A stretch of 64,000 nucleotides of DNA from Clostridia bacterium (GCA_017501245.1 JAFVXI010000020.1:1-64000), one strand, 5' to 3'. Counted from the stretch's first letter, positions 16,260 through 25,297 are shown. The notes: generated by a model from the letters alone, not told the origin. Translations and numbers: made by a program.

Positions 16260-17777
16260 ATGAAAGAGCGACACGCCGGAATATTGCTGCCGATCACGGC
16301 ACTTCCCTCGCCCTATGGAGTCGGGTCCTTTGGAAGCGAGGCCCGAAGCTTCGTTGATTTTCTGCATAGTGCCGGGCAACGCGTGTGGCAGGTGCTTCCC
16401 CTCGTTCCAACGGGTTTCGGAGACTCGCCTTATTCTTCATCCTGTGCGATAGCCGGTAGTCCTTATCTGATAGATATCGATATCCTGATCGAAAAGGGGC
16501 TTCTTACAACCAAGGAAGCAGAGGAATACCGATGCGATAAGGATCCGTCGAGAGTTGATTATGAATCTCTTTTCTATAAGAGGATAGCTCTTTTAAAGAT
16601 AGCATTTTCAAGATTTGATAAAACCAACCCCGATTTTCTATCCTTTGTCAAGAGTGGCGATTATTACGACTTTTCCGTCTTTATGACTTTAAAGGAGGCG
16701 CATTCCTGGCAGGCGTTATCCTTTTGGGATAAAAAGTATATAAAGCGTGACTCTGATGCCGTTCGTGAATTTGAGAAAAACAATGAGGATAACATCCTCT
16801 TCTGGCAGTTCACTCAGTATGAATTTTTCCTTCAATGGAGAGCACTGAAGCGATATGCTAATGATAAAGGCGTCGAGATCATGGGCGATATGCCCCTTTA
16901 CGTTTCGCTTGACAGCGCCGAGGTTTGGGCGCATCCCGAGCTGTTCCTACTTGATGAAGAGGGACATCCGATCGACGTCGCCGGCGTTCCTCCTGATTAT
17001 TTCAGCGAGGACGGTCAGCTTTGGGGCAATCCTCTTTACAACTGGGAGAGGATGAGAGAGGATGGCTACGCATGGTGGACTGACAGGCTTAAGAGAGCGT
17101 TGGGTATGTACGATATCGTAAGGATCGACCATTTCCGTGGGTTTGACCGCTTCTATGCCGTTCCTGCAGGGAGCCCGAACGCCAGGATCGGTAAATGGGT
17201 TGACGGTCCCAAGGAATCGCTGTTCTTGGACAAGCTTGATTGGAAGATCGTAGCTGAGGATCTTGGCACTCTTGACGAAGGAGTTTATCGCCTGCTTCGA
17301 AACACGGGCTATCCCAGAATGAAGATACTTGAGTTTGCATTTGACGGTAACCCTGCTCAGGAATTCAAGCCATCGAACTATGACGAAAACTGCGTAGTCT
17401 ATACCGGAACTCACGACAATGCAACGTTCATCGAATTCCTCACGGATATGAATGAAGAGGAGCGCAGGATCTTCTACACCGACCTAGCGCTCGAATGTAA
17501 GAAATTCGGAGTAGCGTTCACAGCACCAACAGACGAGGATAATTCCAAGCGTGTTATGCAAATGGCACGCGAGGCACTGATACAAACAGCATATCTCAGC
17601 CCCGCAAGATACGTAATTCTTCCATTGCAGGACGTTCTTGGCACCGGTGGCGAATCAAGAATGAACCTCCCCGGGACGCTTGGTACCAACAATTGGAGCT
17701 GGAGATACGATAAGAGCTCGCTTAAGGATACGGTTGCCGAAAAGCTAAAAGGCATGACAGTTAAGAGTGACAGATAA
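16260..17777 (+). CDS. malQ: 4-alpha-glucanotransferase (amylomaltase)
   Basis: This GH77 enzyme transfers alpha-1,4-glucan segments between maltodextrins and releases glucose. The length of 505 residues is typical. The catalytic motifs are VRIDHFRGF (nucleophile Asp), IVAEDLGT (acid/base Glu) and YTGTHDNAT (transition-state Asp), plus the N-terminal GILLPITALPSPYGVG signature. AAGGGGGA lies 8 bases before the ATG. It acts in the cytoplasm on glycogen or imported maltodextrin. The divergent sugar kinase/isomerase gene could use the glucose it produces. No maltodextrin phosphorylase or transporter is nearby, so it stands as a single gene ending in a strong shared terminator. Confidence 0.95.
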   Translation: MKERHAGILLPITALPSPYGVGSFGSEARSFVDFLHSAGQRVWQVLPLVPTGFGDSPYSSSCAIAGSPYLIDIDILIEKGLLTTKEAEEYRCDKDPSRVDYESLFYKRIALLKIAFSRFDKTNPDFLSFVKSGDYYDFSVFMTLKEAHSWQALSFWDKKYIKRDSDAVREFEKNNEDNILFWQFTQYEFFLQWRALKRYANDKGVEIMGDMPLYVSLDSAEVWAHPELFLLDEEGHPIDVAGVPPDYFSEDGQLWGNPLYNWERMREDGYAWWTDRLKRALGMYDIVRIDHFRGFDRFYAVPAGSPNARIGKWVDGPKESLFLDKLDWKIVAEDLGTLDEGVYRLLRNTGYPRMKILEFAFDGNPAQEFKPSNYDENCVVYTGTHDNATFIEFLTDMNEEERRIFYTDLALECKKFGVAFTAPTDEDNSKRVMQMAREALIQTAYLSPARYVILPLQDVLGTGGESRMNLPGTLGTNNWSWRYDKSSLKDTVAEKLKGMTVKSDR

Positions 17778-17892
17778 GCTAAGATAATTAGATTGCAACT
17801 TATCAAAGAATTAATGTTATCGTGCTGTCCTGAGTTAACCTTTTCTTGAAATATACTTATAATTGTCAATAATCATTTACATATTTGGGCAT

Positions 17893-17928
17893 AAAAATAA
17901 GGCTGTCGGAAAAGATAGCCTTATTTTT
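17893..17928. terminator. Bidirectional terminator between malQ and DUF92 gene
   Basis: A perfect 12-bp stem, AAAAATAAGGCT (17893-17904) with AGCCTTATTTTT (17917-17928). The A-rich and T-rich arms give a T-run on each strand, and genes converge on it from both sides. Confidence 0.85.
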
Positions 17929-17931
17929 ACT

Positions 17932-19368
17932 TTACAGTGCGATAGCACACACAGTGATCGATATAGCGGCTGAGATCAACGAGGAGAGGAGATTTACAAC
18001 ATCATTATCGATAAGCAAAAGACCTCCCGAGCGTTCGGTCCTTACACCGCAGTGAAGTCTTCTTTCGGTTTCCTTTTTGCATTTCGGGCAGGTATACTTG
18101 ACCTGCACGAGCGAGCCAAGGAGACTATCAAAGAGCGAGCCGACGAAGCCTGAGGCTGCCGCTATGAGCGTCATAGGCAGATCGATCACACCGAAAAGAA
18201 GTGCAATAACCGATATAACTACCGAGCCGCAAAGAGCCGACGCCGTTCCTATAACCGACATACCGCCACTCATACCTTTTGTGCATTTTTTCATCCTGAA
18301 GGGATCGAATGCACCTTTAGCAAATGAGCCGAGAGATGACGACGCCGTGTCTGCAAGAGCCTCAGCAAACGAGGCAACGAAGGCAACGACTAAAATCCTT
18401 TCGCCGCTAAATAAATAGGCGAGCGCAAGGAGCGAAGGAACGAGTGCGTTTGCCAGCACCTGCATATGATCACGCTTTGAGCCCTTCGCCTCGACGTCGG
18501 GCTGATTTTTTGCCCTCTTAGCAACCTTATCAAGCAGTACGCCAATTGCGAAGAAGGATAAAAGAAGGGTGAAGCCGAAATTGCCGAGCGGAACCGAGAT
18601 CGCCAAGTCGACGGCAAGTGCAGCTATGACGCCCGACGTCGTGAGGGAATTTGCTGAAGTTGCAAAAATAATGATAAAGGGAGTCAGGAGGATCGGCACA
18701 AGGTAGTTATTTATACCGGGGTAGTACATAAACGCATAAGCGAGAGCGGTGACAGCCCATGTTACTGCGATATTGTCAAGCCCCTTCCCTACTACCAGCT
18801 CAAGAGAGGTAGAAAGCAGAGCGATTGCGATACACTGCGGTATGCCCAGCCCCATCTCAAAGACGATCGACATAAGGAGGGCGCTGACAAAAGAGCATAC
18901 GAGGTTTGCGAGGGCGCCGAGGAGAGTTTTCTTTTTATATATCTTGGGGTTAGGTTTAGTTACGAGCTGACCGATCAGTCCTGCTGCGCCGTCTCCTATC
19001 GAGGTGCAGAAAATTCCTATACCGAACGGAAGCATGACCTCGGGGACGAAGCAACCGACGATGGCAACGCCCGTCATTGCCACGGCGTAATAAACCGTGC
19101 CGGGCGCATTGTCCTCATCCGATGAGATCATCGGCATAAGCCGTGCAAAATAGGACACCGACAACAGAGCGAGAAAGGCTAAGCAAACTATAAGAAAATG
19201 AATGCCTGCACCCATAAAGCTATATAGGAAGATCCACTCAAATCCAACGAGGATATGAACTATCTTTCTGGTATATTTTTTCGGTATGCCAAGCTTATAT
19301 AATCCGAGCGCTAAAAGCAGAACAATAATTCCGTATAGCAGACCGGATAAATATCCTAGTCCGATCAT
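17932..19368 (-). CDS. Fused polyprenol/phytol kinase-like and DUF92 membrane protein
   Basis: This 478-residue integral membrane protein has two halves. Residues 1 to about 240 resemble the CTP-dependent dolichol/phytol kinase family (VTE5-like; SEC59-type), with RKIVHILVGFEW, FGIGIFCTSIGDGAAGLIG and KTLLGALA. Residues about 240-478 are a DUF92 domain (PF01940), whose plant member VTE6 is a phytyl-phosphate kinase; GFVGSLFDSLLGSLVQ and a Cys pair (CPKCKK) before an HCG motif mark its end. About twelve hydrophobic segments are visible. If both halves keep the family activities, it would turn a prenyl alcohol into its diphosphate in two steps. The bacterial substrate is not known. AAAGGAGGG precedes the ATG. 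It has its own promoter. Confidence 0.75.
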   Translation of the reverse strand: MIGLGYLSGLLYGIIVLLLALGLYKLGIPKKYTRKIVHILVGFEWIFLYSFMGAGIHFLIVCLAFLALLSVSYFARLMPMISSDEDNAPGTVYYAVAMTGVAIVGCFVPEVMLPFGIGIFCTSIGDGAAGLIGQLVTKPNPKIYKKKTLLGALANLVCSFVSALLMSIVFEMGLGIPQCIAIALLSTSLELVVGKGLDNIAVTWAVTALAYAFMYYPGINNYLVPILLTPFIIIFATSANSLTTSGVIAALAVDLAISVPLGNFGFTLLLSFFAIGVLLDKVAKRAKNQPDVEAKGSKRDHMQVLANALVPSLLALAYLFSGERILVVAFVASFAEALADTASSSLGSFAKGAFDPFRMKKCTKGMSGGMSVIGTASALCGSVVISVIALLFGVIDLPMTLIAAASGFVGSLFDSLLGSLVQVKYTCPKCKKETERRLHCGVRTERSGGLLLIDNDVVNLLSSLISAAISITVCAIAL

Positions 19369-19399
19369 AGTGTCCCTCCTTTCGATTATTTCCTTTTAT

Positions 19400-19428
19400 A
19401 TTTTAATACATACCGGGATAAAAGTCAA
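19400..19428 (-). promoter_or_regulatory. Promoter of DUF92 fusion gene
   Basis: Minus strand TTGACT (19428-19423), 17 bp, TAAAAT (19405-19400). Confidence 0.7.
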
Positions 19429-19429
19429 C

Positions 19430-19456
19430 AAAAAGAAACAGCGCCCAAAGGCGCTG
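19430..19456 (-). terminator. Terminator of the gene at 19462-19800
   Basis: CAGCGCC (19439-19445) pairs with GGCGCTG (19450-19456) across a CAAA loop. On the minus strand it is followed by TTTCTTTTTG. It directly precedes the next promoter. Confidence 0.75.
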
Positions 19457-19461
19457 TATTC

Positions 19462-19800
19462 TTAAACGTCATCGTGATGAGACTTATCCTCTTTTTCCTC
19501 ATCCTCGACCTCGATGATCTCCTTGCCGGGGATGACGATGCCGTGAGTCATGGAACGGAGGTTCTCCTCGTTCTTTTTGTCGATGATCTGCTGCTTAGCA
19601 GCCTTGGCAACCTGGATATCAGCCATGATCTCCTCGCTGACCGAGCCGTCGGCAAGCGTGAGAAACTTCTCAAAGGAATCGGGATAAACGAAGCTCTTAT
19701 CCCCGCATCCAAATCTTACGGTCATATATTTTCCCTGAGTAGCTATTACCGTTCCGACACCAAACGCCTTGTGGCAAACGCTAAGATTCTGAAGTATCAT
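19462..19800 (-). CDS. Hypothetical protein, short SH3-like N-terminus
   Basis: I do not recognise a named family. The 112-residue product begins with a small beta-rich part (HKAFGVGTVIATQGKYMTVR, then FGCGDKSFVYPDSFEKFL) of the kind seen in Clostridia proteins with an HK.FG.G.I motif, perhaps an SH3-like fold. A charged helix follows (about residues 58-85) and the tail is acidic (VEDEEKEDKSHHDD). There is no signal or membrane segment. A TTG start two codons upstream is possible, but AAAGGG lies 6 bases before the ATG at 19800, which I use. It is monocistronic. Confidence 0.6.
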   Translation of the reverse strand: MILQNLSVCHKAFGVGTVIATQGKYMTVRFGCGDKSFVYPDSFEKFLTLADGSVSEEIMADIQVAKAAKQQIIDKKNEENLRSMTHGIVIPGKEIIEVEDEEKEDKSHHDDV

Positions 19801-19886
19801 ATTCAACCCTTTCCGGATCTACAGGCAGACTGTCGAAATGTGCAAACAATTCTGTACAATCCATTTGATTTTTTAGAGCGTGTAGC

Positions 19887-19895
19887 ATTATAGCA
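19887..19895 (-). promoter_or_regulatory. Extended -10 promoter element
   Basis: TGCTATAAT on the minus strand, an extended -10 (TGnTATAAT). No good -35 is present 17 bp upstream. The leader to 19800 is about 80 bases. Confidence 0.5.
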
Positions 19896-20018
19896 GAAAT
19901 ATATTACTAAACTATGAACAAATCACTCTTTTTATATTATGCTTTATTTTTTGTGAATTATAATACATATTTTATCTTGTTTTCAAGGCTATTATATGTC
20001 ATAATGCACAAAAGCGAT

Positions 20019-20048
20019 ACAAAAAAGCCGAGCTGATGCTCGGCTTTT
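20019..20048 (-). terminator. Terminator of gpmI operon
   Basis: AGCCGAGC (20026-20033) pairs with GCTCGGCT (20038-20045) around TGAT. The A-run 20021-20026 gives a T-run on the minus strand. It lies 30 bp past the gpmI stop. Confidence 0.8.
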
Positions 20049-20077
20049 CAACTTGATTAATTATTCAAACGTGCTTA

Positions 20078-21733
20078 TTACTTCAGAGATACGAGTGATT
20101 CATCCCAGATATCGGGAGCCTCAAAGCCGAGCATATTTACCGTGGTTGCGGCAACGGAGGAAAGTCCGAGGTCGGATCTATCGGTCTTTACCGTATATGC
20201 ATCGGTATAGAAGTTATCGTATACGATGAAGGGAACGGGGTTGAGGGTGTGACTGGTCTTTGCCTTGAAGCTGCCGTCCTTCGAAGCCTTGGGCATACCC
20301 GTCTTCTTATCCACCTCGTACATCTCATCGGCGTTACCGTGGTCAGCAGTAATGAGCGCTACGCCCTTAAGCTCGTCTACGACCTTAAGTATCCTTGCGA
20401 GCTGAAGGTCAAGCGCCTCCATAGAGCATTCGGTAGCGAGGAAGGAGCCTGTGTGTCCGACCATATCGCCATTGGGAAAATTAACTCTCAGGCACTTATA
20501 CTCGCCCGAGCGGAGGCACTCGATAAGCTTATCGGTGATCTCAGCGCACTTCATCCAAGGACGCTGCTCAAAGGGAACGACGTCGGAGGGGATCTCGATA
20601 TATGTCTCGAGCTCCTCTGAGAACTTGCCGGACTTATTACCGTTCCAGAAATAGGTTACGTGGCCGTACTTCTGCGTTTCAGAGATGGCAAGCTCGCTGA
20701 TGCCGGCAGATACGAGATACTCCGTCATGGTATTTGTGATCTCGGGAGGGCTGACAAGATATCTTGAGGGGATATGAAGATCTCCGTCATACTCGAGCAT
20801 TCCCGCATAGAGAACGTCGGGAACTCTCTTTCTGTCAAACTTATCAAAATCTGCGCCCGACTCAAATGCCTTGGAGATCTCGATGGATCTGTCGCCTCTG
20901 AAATTGAAGAATACCACGCTGTCGCCGTCGTTGACGGTGCCTACGGGCTCGCCGTCCTTCGCTATAACGAATGGGGGAAGATCCTGGTCGATAACGCCAA
21001 GCTCGTTCCTATAAACCGTGATAGCCTCCTCCGCAGAAGCAAACTGCCTTCCCTCTCCGAGGACGTGAGTTTTCCAGCCAGCCTCGACCATAGCCCAGTT
21101 TGCCTCGTATCTGTCCATGGTGATCTGCATTCTGCCGCCGCCGGATGCGATAGCTATATCAAAGTCTGCCGAAGAAAGAGAAGCGATGAACTCCTCGAAG
21201 GGGCAAACGTAATCAAGAGCGCTGGTCTCTCCTACGTCTCTTCCGTCAAGGAGGATATGAACTCTGACTCTGCCTACTCCACTTTCCTTAGCGTTAAGGA
21301 TAAGAGCCTTGAGATGATCCATATGAGAATGAACGTTTCCATCGGAGAAAAGACCGAGGAAATGAAGCGTGGAGCTGTTCGCCTTAACGCCGCCCACGAT
21401 CTCCTGCCATGCGTCGGACTTGAAGAGCTTGCCGGTTTCTATCGACTGAGAAACGAGCTTAGCACCCTGTGCAAAGACCTGACCCGAGCCGAGGGCGTTA
21501 TGTCCTACCTCGGAGTTTCCCATATCGTCATCGGAGGGAAGTCCGACCGCAGTTCCGTGCGCACGAATAGCAACGGTGGGATACTTCTCCATAAGCATAT
21601 CAAGCGTGGGTGTGTGTGCTGCGGCGATAGCGTTTGCGCCGTTGTCGGGAGCGATGCCAACGCCATCCATAACGATGGTGAGAACGGGTCCCTCTACTCC
21701 TGCAAATTTGGTTGATTTCTTAAGCTGTGCCAT
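20078..21733 (-). CDS. gpmI: 2,3-bisphosphoglycerate-independent phosphoglycerate mutase
   Basis: The enzyme interconverts 3- and 2-phosphoglycerate in glycolysis with two Mn ions. The catalytic Ser sits in MGNSEVGHNALGSGQ (about residues 72-86), and the metal and substrate motifs LLDGRDVGETSA, FFNFRGDRSIEISKAF, PNGDMVGHTG and LITADHGNADEM are all present. At 551 residues it is about 40 longer than the usual 510. GGAAGG lies before the ATG. It is the second gene of a transcript with the topoisomerase-like gene, 31 bp downstream of that stop. The pairing has no obvious functional logic. Confidence 0.95.
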   Translation of the reverse strand: MAQLKKSTKFAGVEGPVLTIVMDGVGIAPDNGANAIAAAHTPTLDMLMEKYPTVAIRAHGTAVGLPSDDDMGNSEVGHNALGSGQVFAQGAKLVSQSIETGKLFKSDAWQEIVGGVKANSSTLHFLGLFSDGNVHSHMDHLKALILNAKESGVGRVRVHILLDGRDVGETSALDYVCPFEEFIASLSSADFDIAIASGGGRMQITMDRYEANWAMVEAGWKTHVLGEGRQFASAEEAITVYRNELGVIDQDLPPFVIAKDGEPVGTVNDGDSVVFFNFRGDRSIEISKAFESGADFDKFDRKRVPDVLYAGMLEYDGDLHIPSRYLVSPPEITNTMTEYLVSAGISELAISETQKYGHVTYFWNGNKSGKFSEELETYIEIPSDVVPFEQRPWMKCAEITDKLIECLRSGEYKCLRVNFPNGDMVGHTGSFLATECSMEALDLQLARILKVVDELKGVALITADHGNADEMYEVDKKTGMPKASKDGSFKAKTSHTLNPVPFIVYDNFYTDAYTVKTDRSDLGLSSVAATTVNMLGFEAPDIWDESLVSLK

Positions 21734-21764
21734 GTTATTTGCCTTCCTATTATTAGGTTAAAAA

Positions 21765-23753
21765 TTATATATCAGCGTCTGCGATATAGAGATGACCGTT
21801 TTCGGTGATGTATCTCTTACGGTCCTGAAGAGCGTCGCCAAGGAGGATATCAAACATTCTTGCCGTTTCCTCTGCGTCGGTGGGGGTTACCGCTATGAGC
21901 CTGCGGGTCTGCGGACACATCGTGGTCTGCCACATCATATCAGCGGCGTTTTCACCAAGACCCTTGGATCTCTGTATTGTATATTTCTTAGAGCCAAGCT
22001 TAGAGAGAATGTCTATCTTCTCCTGCTCGTTATAAGCGAAGAAGGTGTCCTGCCCTGCGGTGATCTCGAAGAGCGGCGACTCGGCGATAAAGACCTTTCC
22101 GTTCTCGATAAGCGTGGGGAGCAGACGGTAGAACATAGTGAGAAGCAGCGTTCTGATCTGGAAGCCGTCCTCATCCGCATCAGTGCATATTATGATCTTG
22201 CTCCATTTGAGGGCGTTATAATCAAAGCTTGAGATAGAGCCCGGGCGCTTTTCCTTTACCTCAACGCCACAGCCGATGACCTTGAGAAGATCCATAATGA
22301 TGTCGCTGGCAAAGATCTTGTCGTAGCTGCTCTTCATACAGTTCAGCGTCTTACCTCTTACGGGCATGATCGCCTGGAACTCAGCGTTTCTGCCAAGCTT
22401 ACAGCTCGTTGCAGCCGAATCTCCCTCTACTATATAGACCTCTCTGAGGTCAGGGTCCTTGGAGTTGCAGGGGATGAACTTCTCCACCCTGTTTGCAACG
22501 TCCATATTACCCGTCAGCTTCTTTTTGATATCTATCTTCGCCTTTTCCGAAGCCTCTCTCGAACGCTTGTTAAGCAGCACCTGAGTAATGATCTTGGATG
22601 CTATCGCGGGATTTTCGGTGAGGTATATTTCGAGATTGGTTTTTATCGTGTCGGTGAGAGCCTTCTGAATGAATGCGTTGGTGATAGCCTTTTTCGTCTG
22701 GTTCTCATATGAGGTCTGCGTGGAGGCGGAATTTATGATGATAGCGAGGTTGTCCGCAATATCGGCGAAGGAGATCTTCTCCTCGTTTTTATTGTATTTG
22801 CCCTGCGCCTTGATATACTTATCTATTGCCCAGACGAAGCCGTTCTTTACAGCCTTATCGGGGGCGCCTCCGTGCTCGAGGAATGATGCGTTGTGATAAT
22901 ACTCCGCCGTTCCCGATTTTGCAAAGCAGAAGGTGATATCCGCCTTGACCTTATAATCGGGCAGATCCGCTCTGTCCCTACCCGATGTCTCAAGCTTCCA
23001 TAGGACGGGGGGAGTGAGATCTATACCGTTTGTGACCTCTGCGATATAGTCGGCAACGCCGTTTGCATAATAGAATTCCTGCTTGTTGAATTTTCCCGGT
23101 GTCTCCTCGATCTCGAGGATAAAGTGAACGCCCGCATTGACGAACGCCTGACGTCTCATCGTGTTTTCGAGGAACTCGGGGGGAACGTCGATCTCCTTGA
23201 AGACCTTGAGGTCGGGGCGCCACTTAATGATGGTTCCCTTCCTCTTTCCGCCGTTGGGAAGCTCGCTGACACGAAGCTCTCCGACCGCCTTTCCTGCCTT
23301 GAAGCTCATCTCCGATAGGGTCTTGCCGTTATAGGACTTGACCTCCATATACTCACTCGAATACTGCGTGGAGGTTGCACCGAGACCGTTAAGACCAAGG
23401 GAAAACTCGTAGGCTGCGTCTCCGTTGTTATTATCGTACTTACCGCCGGCGTAAAGCTCGCAGAAAACGAGCTCCCAGTTCCAGCGCTTTTCCTTTTCGT
23501 TATAGCCGAGGGGAACGCCACGACCAAAATCCTCAACCTCGATAGAGAGGTCAAGGAACTTTTTAACAATTATCTTATCACCGTAGCCCTCGCGAGCCTC
23601 GTCGACGGAGTTCGCAAGGATCTCGATGACGGAATGCTGACATCCGATCAGATCGTCCGAGCCGAAAATGACGGCCGGTCTCTTTCTGACTCTATCCGCG
23701 CCCTTAAGGCTCTTGATGCTCTGATCTCCGTAAGAACCGCTTTTAGCTGCCAT
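21765..23753 (-). CDS. Divergent type II topoisomerase B subunit (GyrB/ParE-like)
   Basis: Order of domains: GHKL ATPase (about residues 15-230), transducer (about 235-400), TOPRIM (about 425-560) and C-terminal part (to 662). Motifs are recognisable but altered. EILANSVDEA replaces the usual E-V-V-D-N-A-I-D-E, keeping the catalytic Glu and Asn. EDFGRGVP and GLNGLGATSTQYSSE are the ATP-binding glycine boxes. EGDSAATSCKLGR replaces EGDSAGGSAKQGR, and CTDADEDGFQIRTLL and RSKGLGEN complete the TOPRIM part. This looks like the second, Clostridia-type GyrB/ParE paralogue rather than the housekeeping GyrB. No A subunit is adjacent. A frame four codons longer exists, but the ATG at 23753 has the better spacing from the purine-rich stretch. 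Confidence 0.8.
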   Translation of the reverse strand: MAAKSGSYGDQSIKSLKGADRVRKRPAVIFGSDDLIGCQHSVIEILANSVDEAREGYGDKIIVKKFLDLSIEVEDFGRGVPLGYNEKEKRWNWELVFCELYAGGKYDNNNGDAAYEFSLGLNGLGATSTQYSSEYMEVKSYNGKTLSEMSFKAGKAVGELRVSELPNGGKRKGTIIKWRPDLKVFKEIDVPPEFLENTMRRQAFVNAGVHFILEIEETPGKFNKQEFYYANGVADYIAEVTNGIDLTPPVLWKLETSGRDRADLPDYKVKADITFCFAKSGTAEYYHNASFLEHGGAPDKAVKNGFVWAIDKYIKAQGKYNKNEEKISFADIADNLAIIINSASTQTSYENQTKKAITNAFIQKALTDTIKTNLEIYLTENPAIASKIITQVLLNKRSREASEKAKIDIKKKLTGNMDVANRVEKFIPCNSKDPDLREVYIVEGDSAATSCKLGRNAEFQAIMPVRGKTLNCMKSSYDKIFASDIIMDLLKVIGCGVEVKEKRPGSISSFDYNALKWSKIIICTDADEDGFQIRTLLLTMFYRLLPTLIENGKVFIAESPLFEITAGQDTFFAYNEQEKIDILSKLGSKKYTIQRSKGLGENAADMMWQTTMCPQTRRLIAVTPTDAEETARMFDILLGDALQDRKRYITENGHLYIADADI

Positions 23754-23781
23754 AATTCTCACCATCCTTTTTTCAGGATAG

Positions 23782-23810
23782 ATTTTACCATATATAGTTT
23801 AATTTGTCAA
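23782..23810 (-). promoter_or_regulatory. Promoter of topoisomerase-gpmI operon
   Basis: Minus strand TTGACA (23810-23805), 17 bp, TAAAAT (23787-23782). It is back to back with the promoter at 23842. Confidence 0.75.
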
Positions 23811-23841
23811 GTTATGATAACATTAAAATCTATATATACGA

Positions 23842-23870
23842 TTGATTTTTAGTCAGAAGGGTGCTATAAT
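23842..23870 (+). promoter_or_regulatory. Promoter of phosphodiesterase gene
   Basis: TTGATT (23842-23847), 17 bp, TATAAT (23865-23870), with an upstream TG (extended -10, TGCTATAAT). Confidence 0.75.
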
Positions 23871-23901
23871 ACTCTGTGAAAAAACTTTGTGAGGTGTACC
23901 T

Positions 23902-24447
23902 ATGAGATTAATGATCGCATCGGATATCCATGGCGATCTCGAGTGCTGCAAGAAAATGCTCGAGATCTATGACAGGGAGGGCTGTGAAAGACTCGTTCTG
24001 CTTGGCGATATCCTTTACCACGGACCAAGAAACGGGCTGCCCTGCGGATACGAGCCCAAGGGCGTTATCGAGCTGTTGAACGCAAGGAGGGACTCTATTC
24101 TTGCTGTGAGGGGCAACTGTGACACAGAGGTTGACCAGATGGTGCTCGCCTTCCCCGTTCTTGCGGACTATGCAGTTATCCTTGACGATGGACTGACTAT
24201 GTATGCAACGCACGGACACAGATATAACGAAGAGAACATCCCGCCAATGAAGGATGGCGACGTCCTTTTAAACGGACACACGCATATGCTCTCGATTCGT
24301 GAGTTCGGTGGGGGTAAGCTTTACGTCAACCCCGGCTCTATCTCACTGCCGAAGGGCGGTAATCCCAAGTCCTATATCATCTATGAAAACAGATGTTTCA
24401 AGCTATATTCCGTCGAGGGCGAGCTGCTCGCCAAGGCGACGCTTTAA
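23902..24447 (+). CDS. yfcE: YfcE/MJ0936-type metallophosphodiesterase
   Basis: This 181-residue calcineurin-like phosphoesterase has the full metal set: MIASDIHGD (residues 4-12), LLGDILYHG, RGNCDTEVD, THGH and NGHTHML. The length and pattern match the YfcE/MJ0936 family, which hydrolyses phosphodiesters with Mn. The physiological substrate of the family is not settled. GAGGTG lies 7 bases before the ATG. It is transcribed alone and divergent from the topoisomerase operon. Confidence 0.9.
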   Translation: MRLMIASDIHGDLECCKKMLEIYDREGCERLVLLGDILYHGPRNGLPCGYEPKGVIELLNARRDSILAVRGNCDTEVDQMVLAFPVLADYAVILDDGLTMYATHGHRYNEENIPPMKDGDVLLNGHTHMLSIREFGGGKLYVNPGSISLPKGGNPKSYIIYENRCFKLYSVEGELLAKATL

Positions 24448-24675
24448 GCTCTACGTAGTATAGGGCGAGCTATCAGCGCAAGCTACGCTTTAAGTGCTGC
24501 AAAGCGGTAATGCGCCCCTTGCTACGTAAGACAAGCTGCTAAGGGCGGTTTTTGATTAGTGATACAAGCTTATTTCTCGCAAAAATCCGTTGTTATTATT
24601 AACAAACTTTCGCGCTGTCGTTTGTGCATATTGACGATAATTATTTTTATTTTGTCGATTGACGCATAAATATAC
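24448..24675. other. Non-coding region before hydrogenase operon
   Basis: No gene is seen. 24513-24555 holds an imperfect hairpin (CGCCCCTT and AAGGGCGG arms) followed by TTTTTG, a probable terminator of the phosphodiesterase gene. The part just upstream (24448-24511) is GC-rich with several short inverted repeats such as GCTACG and CGTAGC. The rest, 24556-24675, is AT-rich. Confidence 0.45.
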
Positions 24676-24704
24676 TTGAAAAATAAAAAAGATTGTGATA
24701 GAAT
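24676..24704 (+). promoter_or_regulatory. Promoter of hydrogenase operon
   Basis: TTGAAA (24676-24681), 17 bp, TAGAAT (24699-24704). The leader to the first gene is about 95 bases. Confidence 0.75.
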
Positions 24705-24802
24705 TAACAAGTGAACGATTGTATGCCCTACTTATGCCCTGAGCGCTGCTTCAGGCGATCGGGGTAATTAATTCGAAAGCAATCGATAATAGGAGGAAAA
24801 AA

Positions 24803-25297
24803 ATGCTTAAAAAGGTATCGACTATTCCCCACCAAGGCACCCCTGAGCAGGCTCAGCGTCTTGCCGAGGTCATAGCGAAGTACAAGCATGACAAGAGCAA
24901 TCTCATGGCTGTTATGCAGGAAGCTCAGGCGATCTACGATTATCTGCCTATCGAGGTTCAGACCGAAATTGCTCGCGGCATGGACGTACCGCTTGAAAAG
25001 GTCTATGGCGTAGCTACGTTCTACGCTCAGTTCTCGCTTACTCCCAAGGGCGAGACCCACATCTCCGTTTGCCTTGGCACTGCTTGCTACGTAAAGGGCT
25101 CCGGCGATATTTATGACAGACTCCAGGAGGAGCTTGGCATCGGCGGCGACGAGTGCACCCCCGACAGAAAGTTCTCCCTTACCGCATGCAGATGCATCGG
25201 CGCCTGCGGTCTTGCTCCCGTCCTCACCGTTAACGACGAGGTTTACGGAAGACTTACCGCTGATGACGTCCCCGGCATCATCGCAAAGTATAATTAA
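24803..25297 (+). CDS. NADH-linked [FeFe]-hydrogenase, NuoE/HydC-like subunit
   Basis: This 164-residue protein has the thioredoxin-like [2Fe-2S] fold of the 24-kDa NADH dehydrogenase subunit (NuoE, HndA, HydC). The four cysteine ligands are CLGTAC and CRCIGACG, in the second half. The helical N-terminal part with VYGVATFYAQF is typical. In the trimeric hydrogenase it passes electrons between the flavin subunit and the H-cluster subunit. AGGAGG lies 8 bases before the ATG. It is the first of three tightly spaced genes, 16 bp before the next start. Confidence 0.93.
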   Translation: MLKKVSTIPHQGTPEQAQRLAEVIAKYKHDKSNLMAVMQEAQAIYDYLPIEVQTEIARGMDVPLEKVYGVATFYAQFSLTPKGETHISVCLGTACYVKGSGDIYDRLQEELGIGGDECTPDRKFSLTACRCIGACGLAPVLTVNDEVYGRLTADDVPGIIAKYN

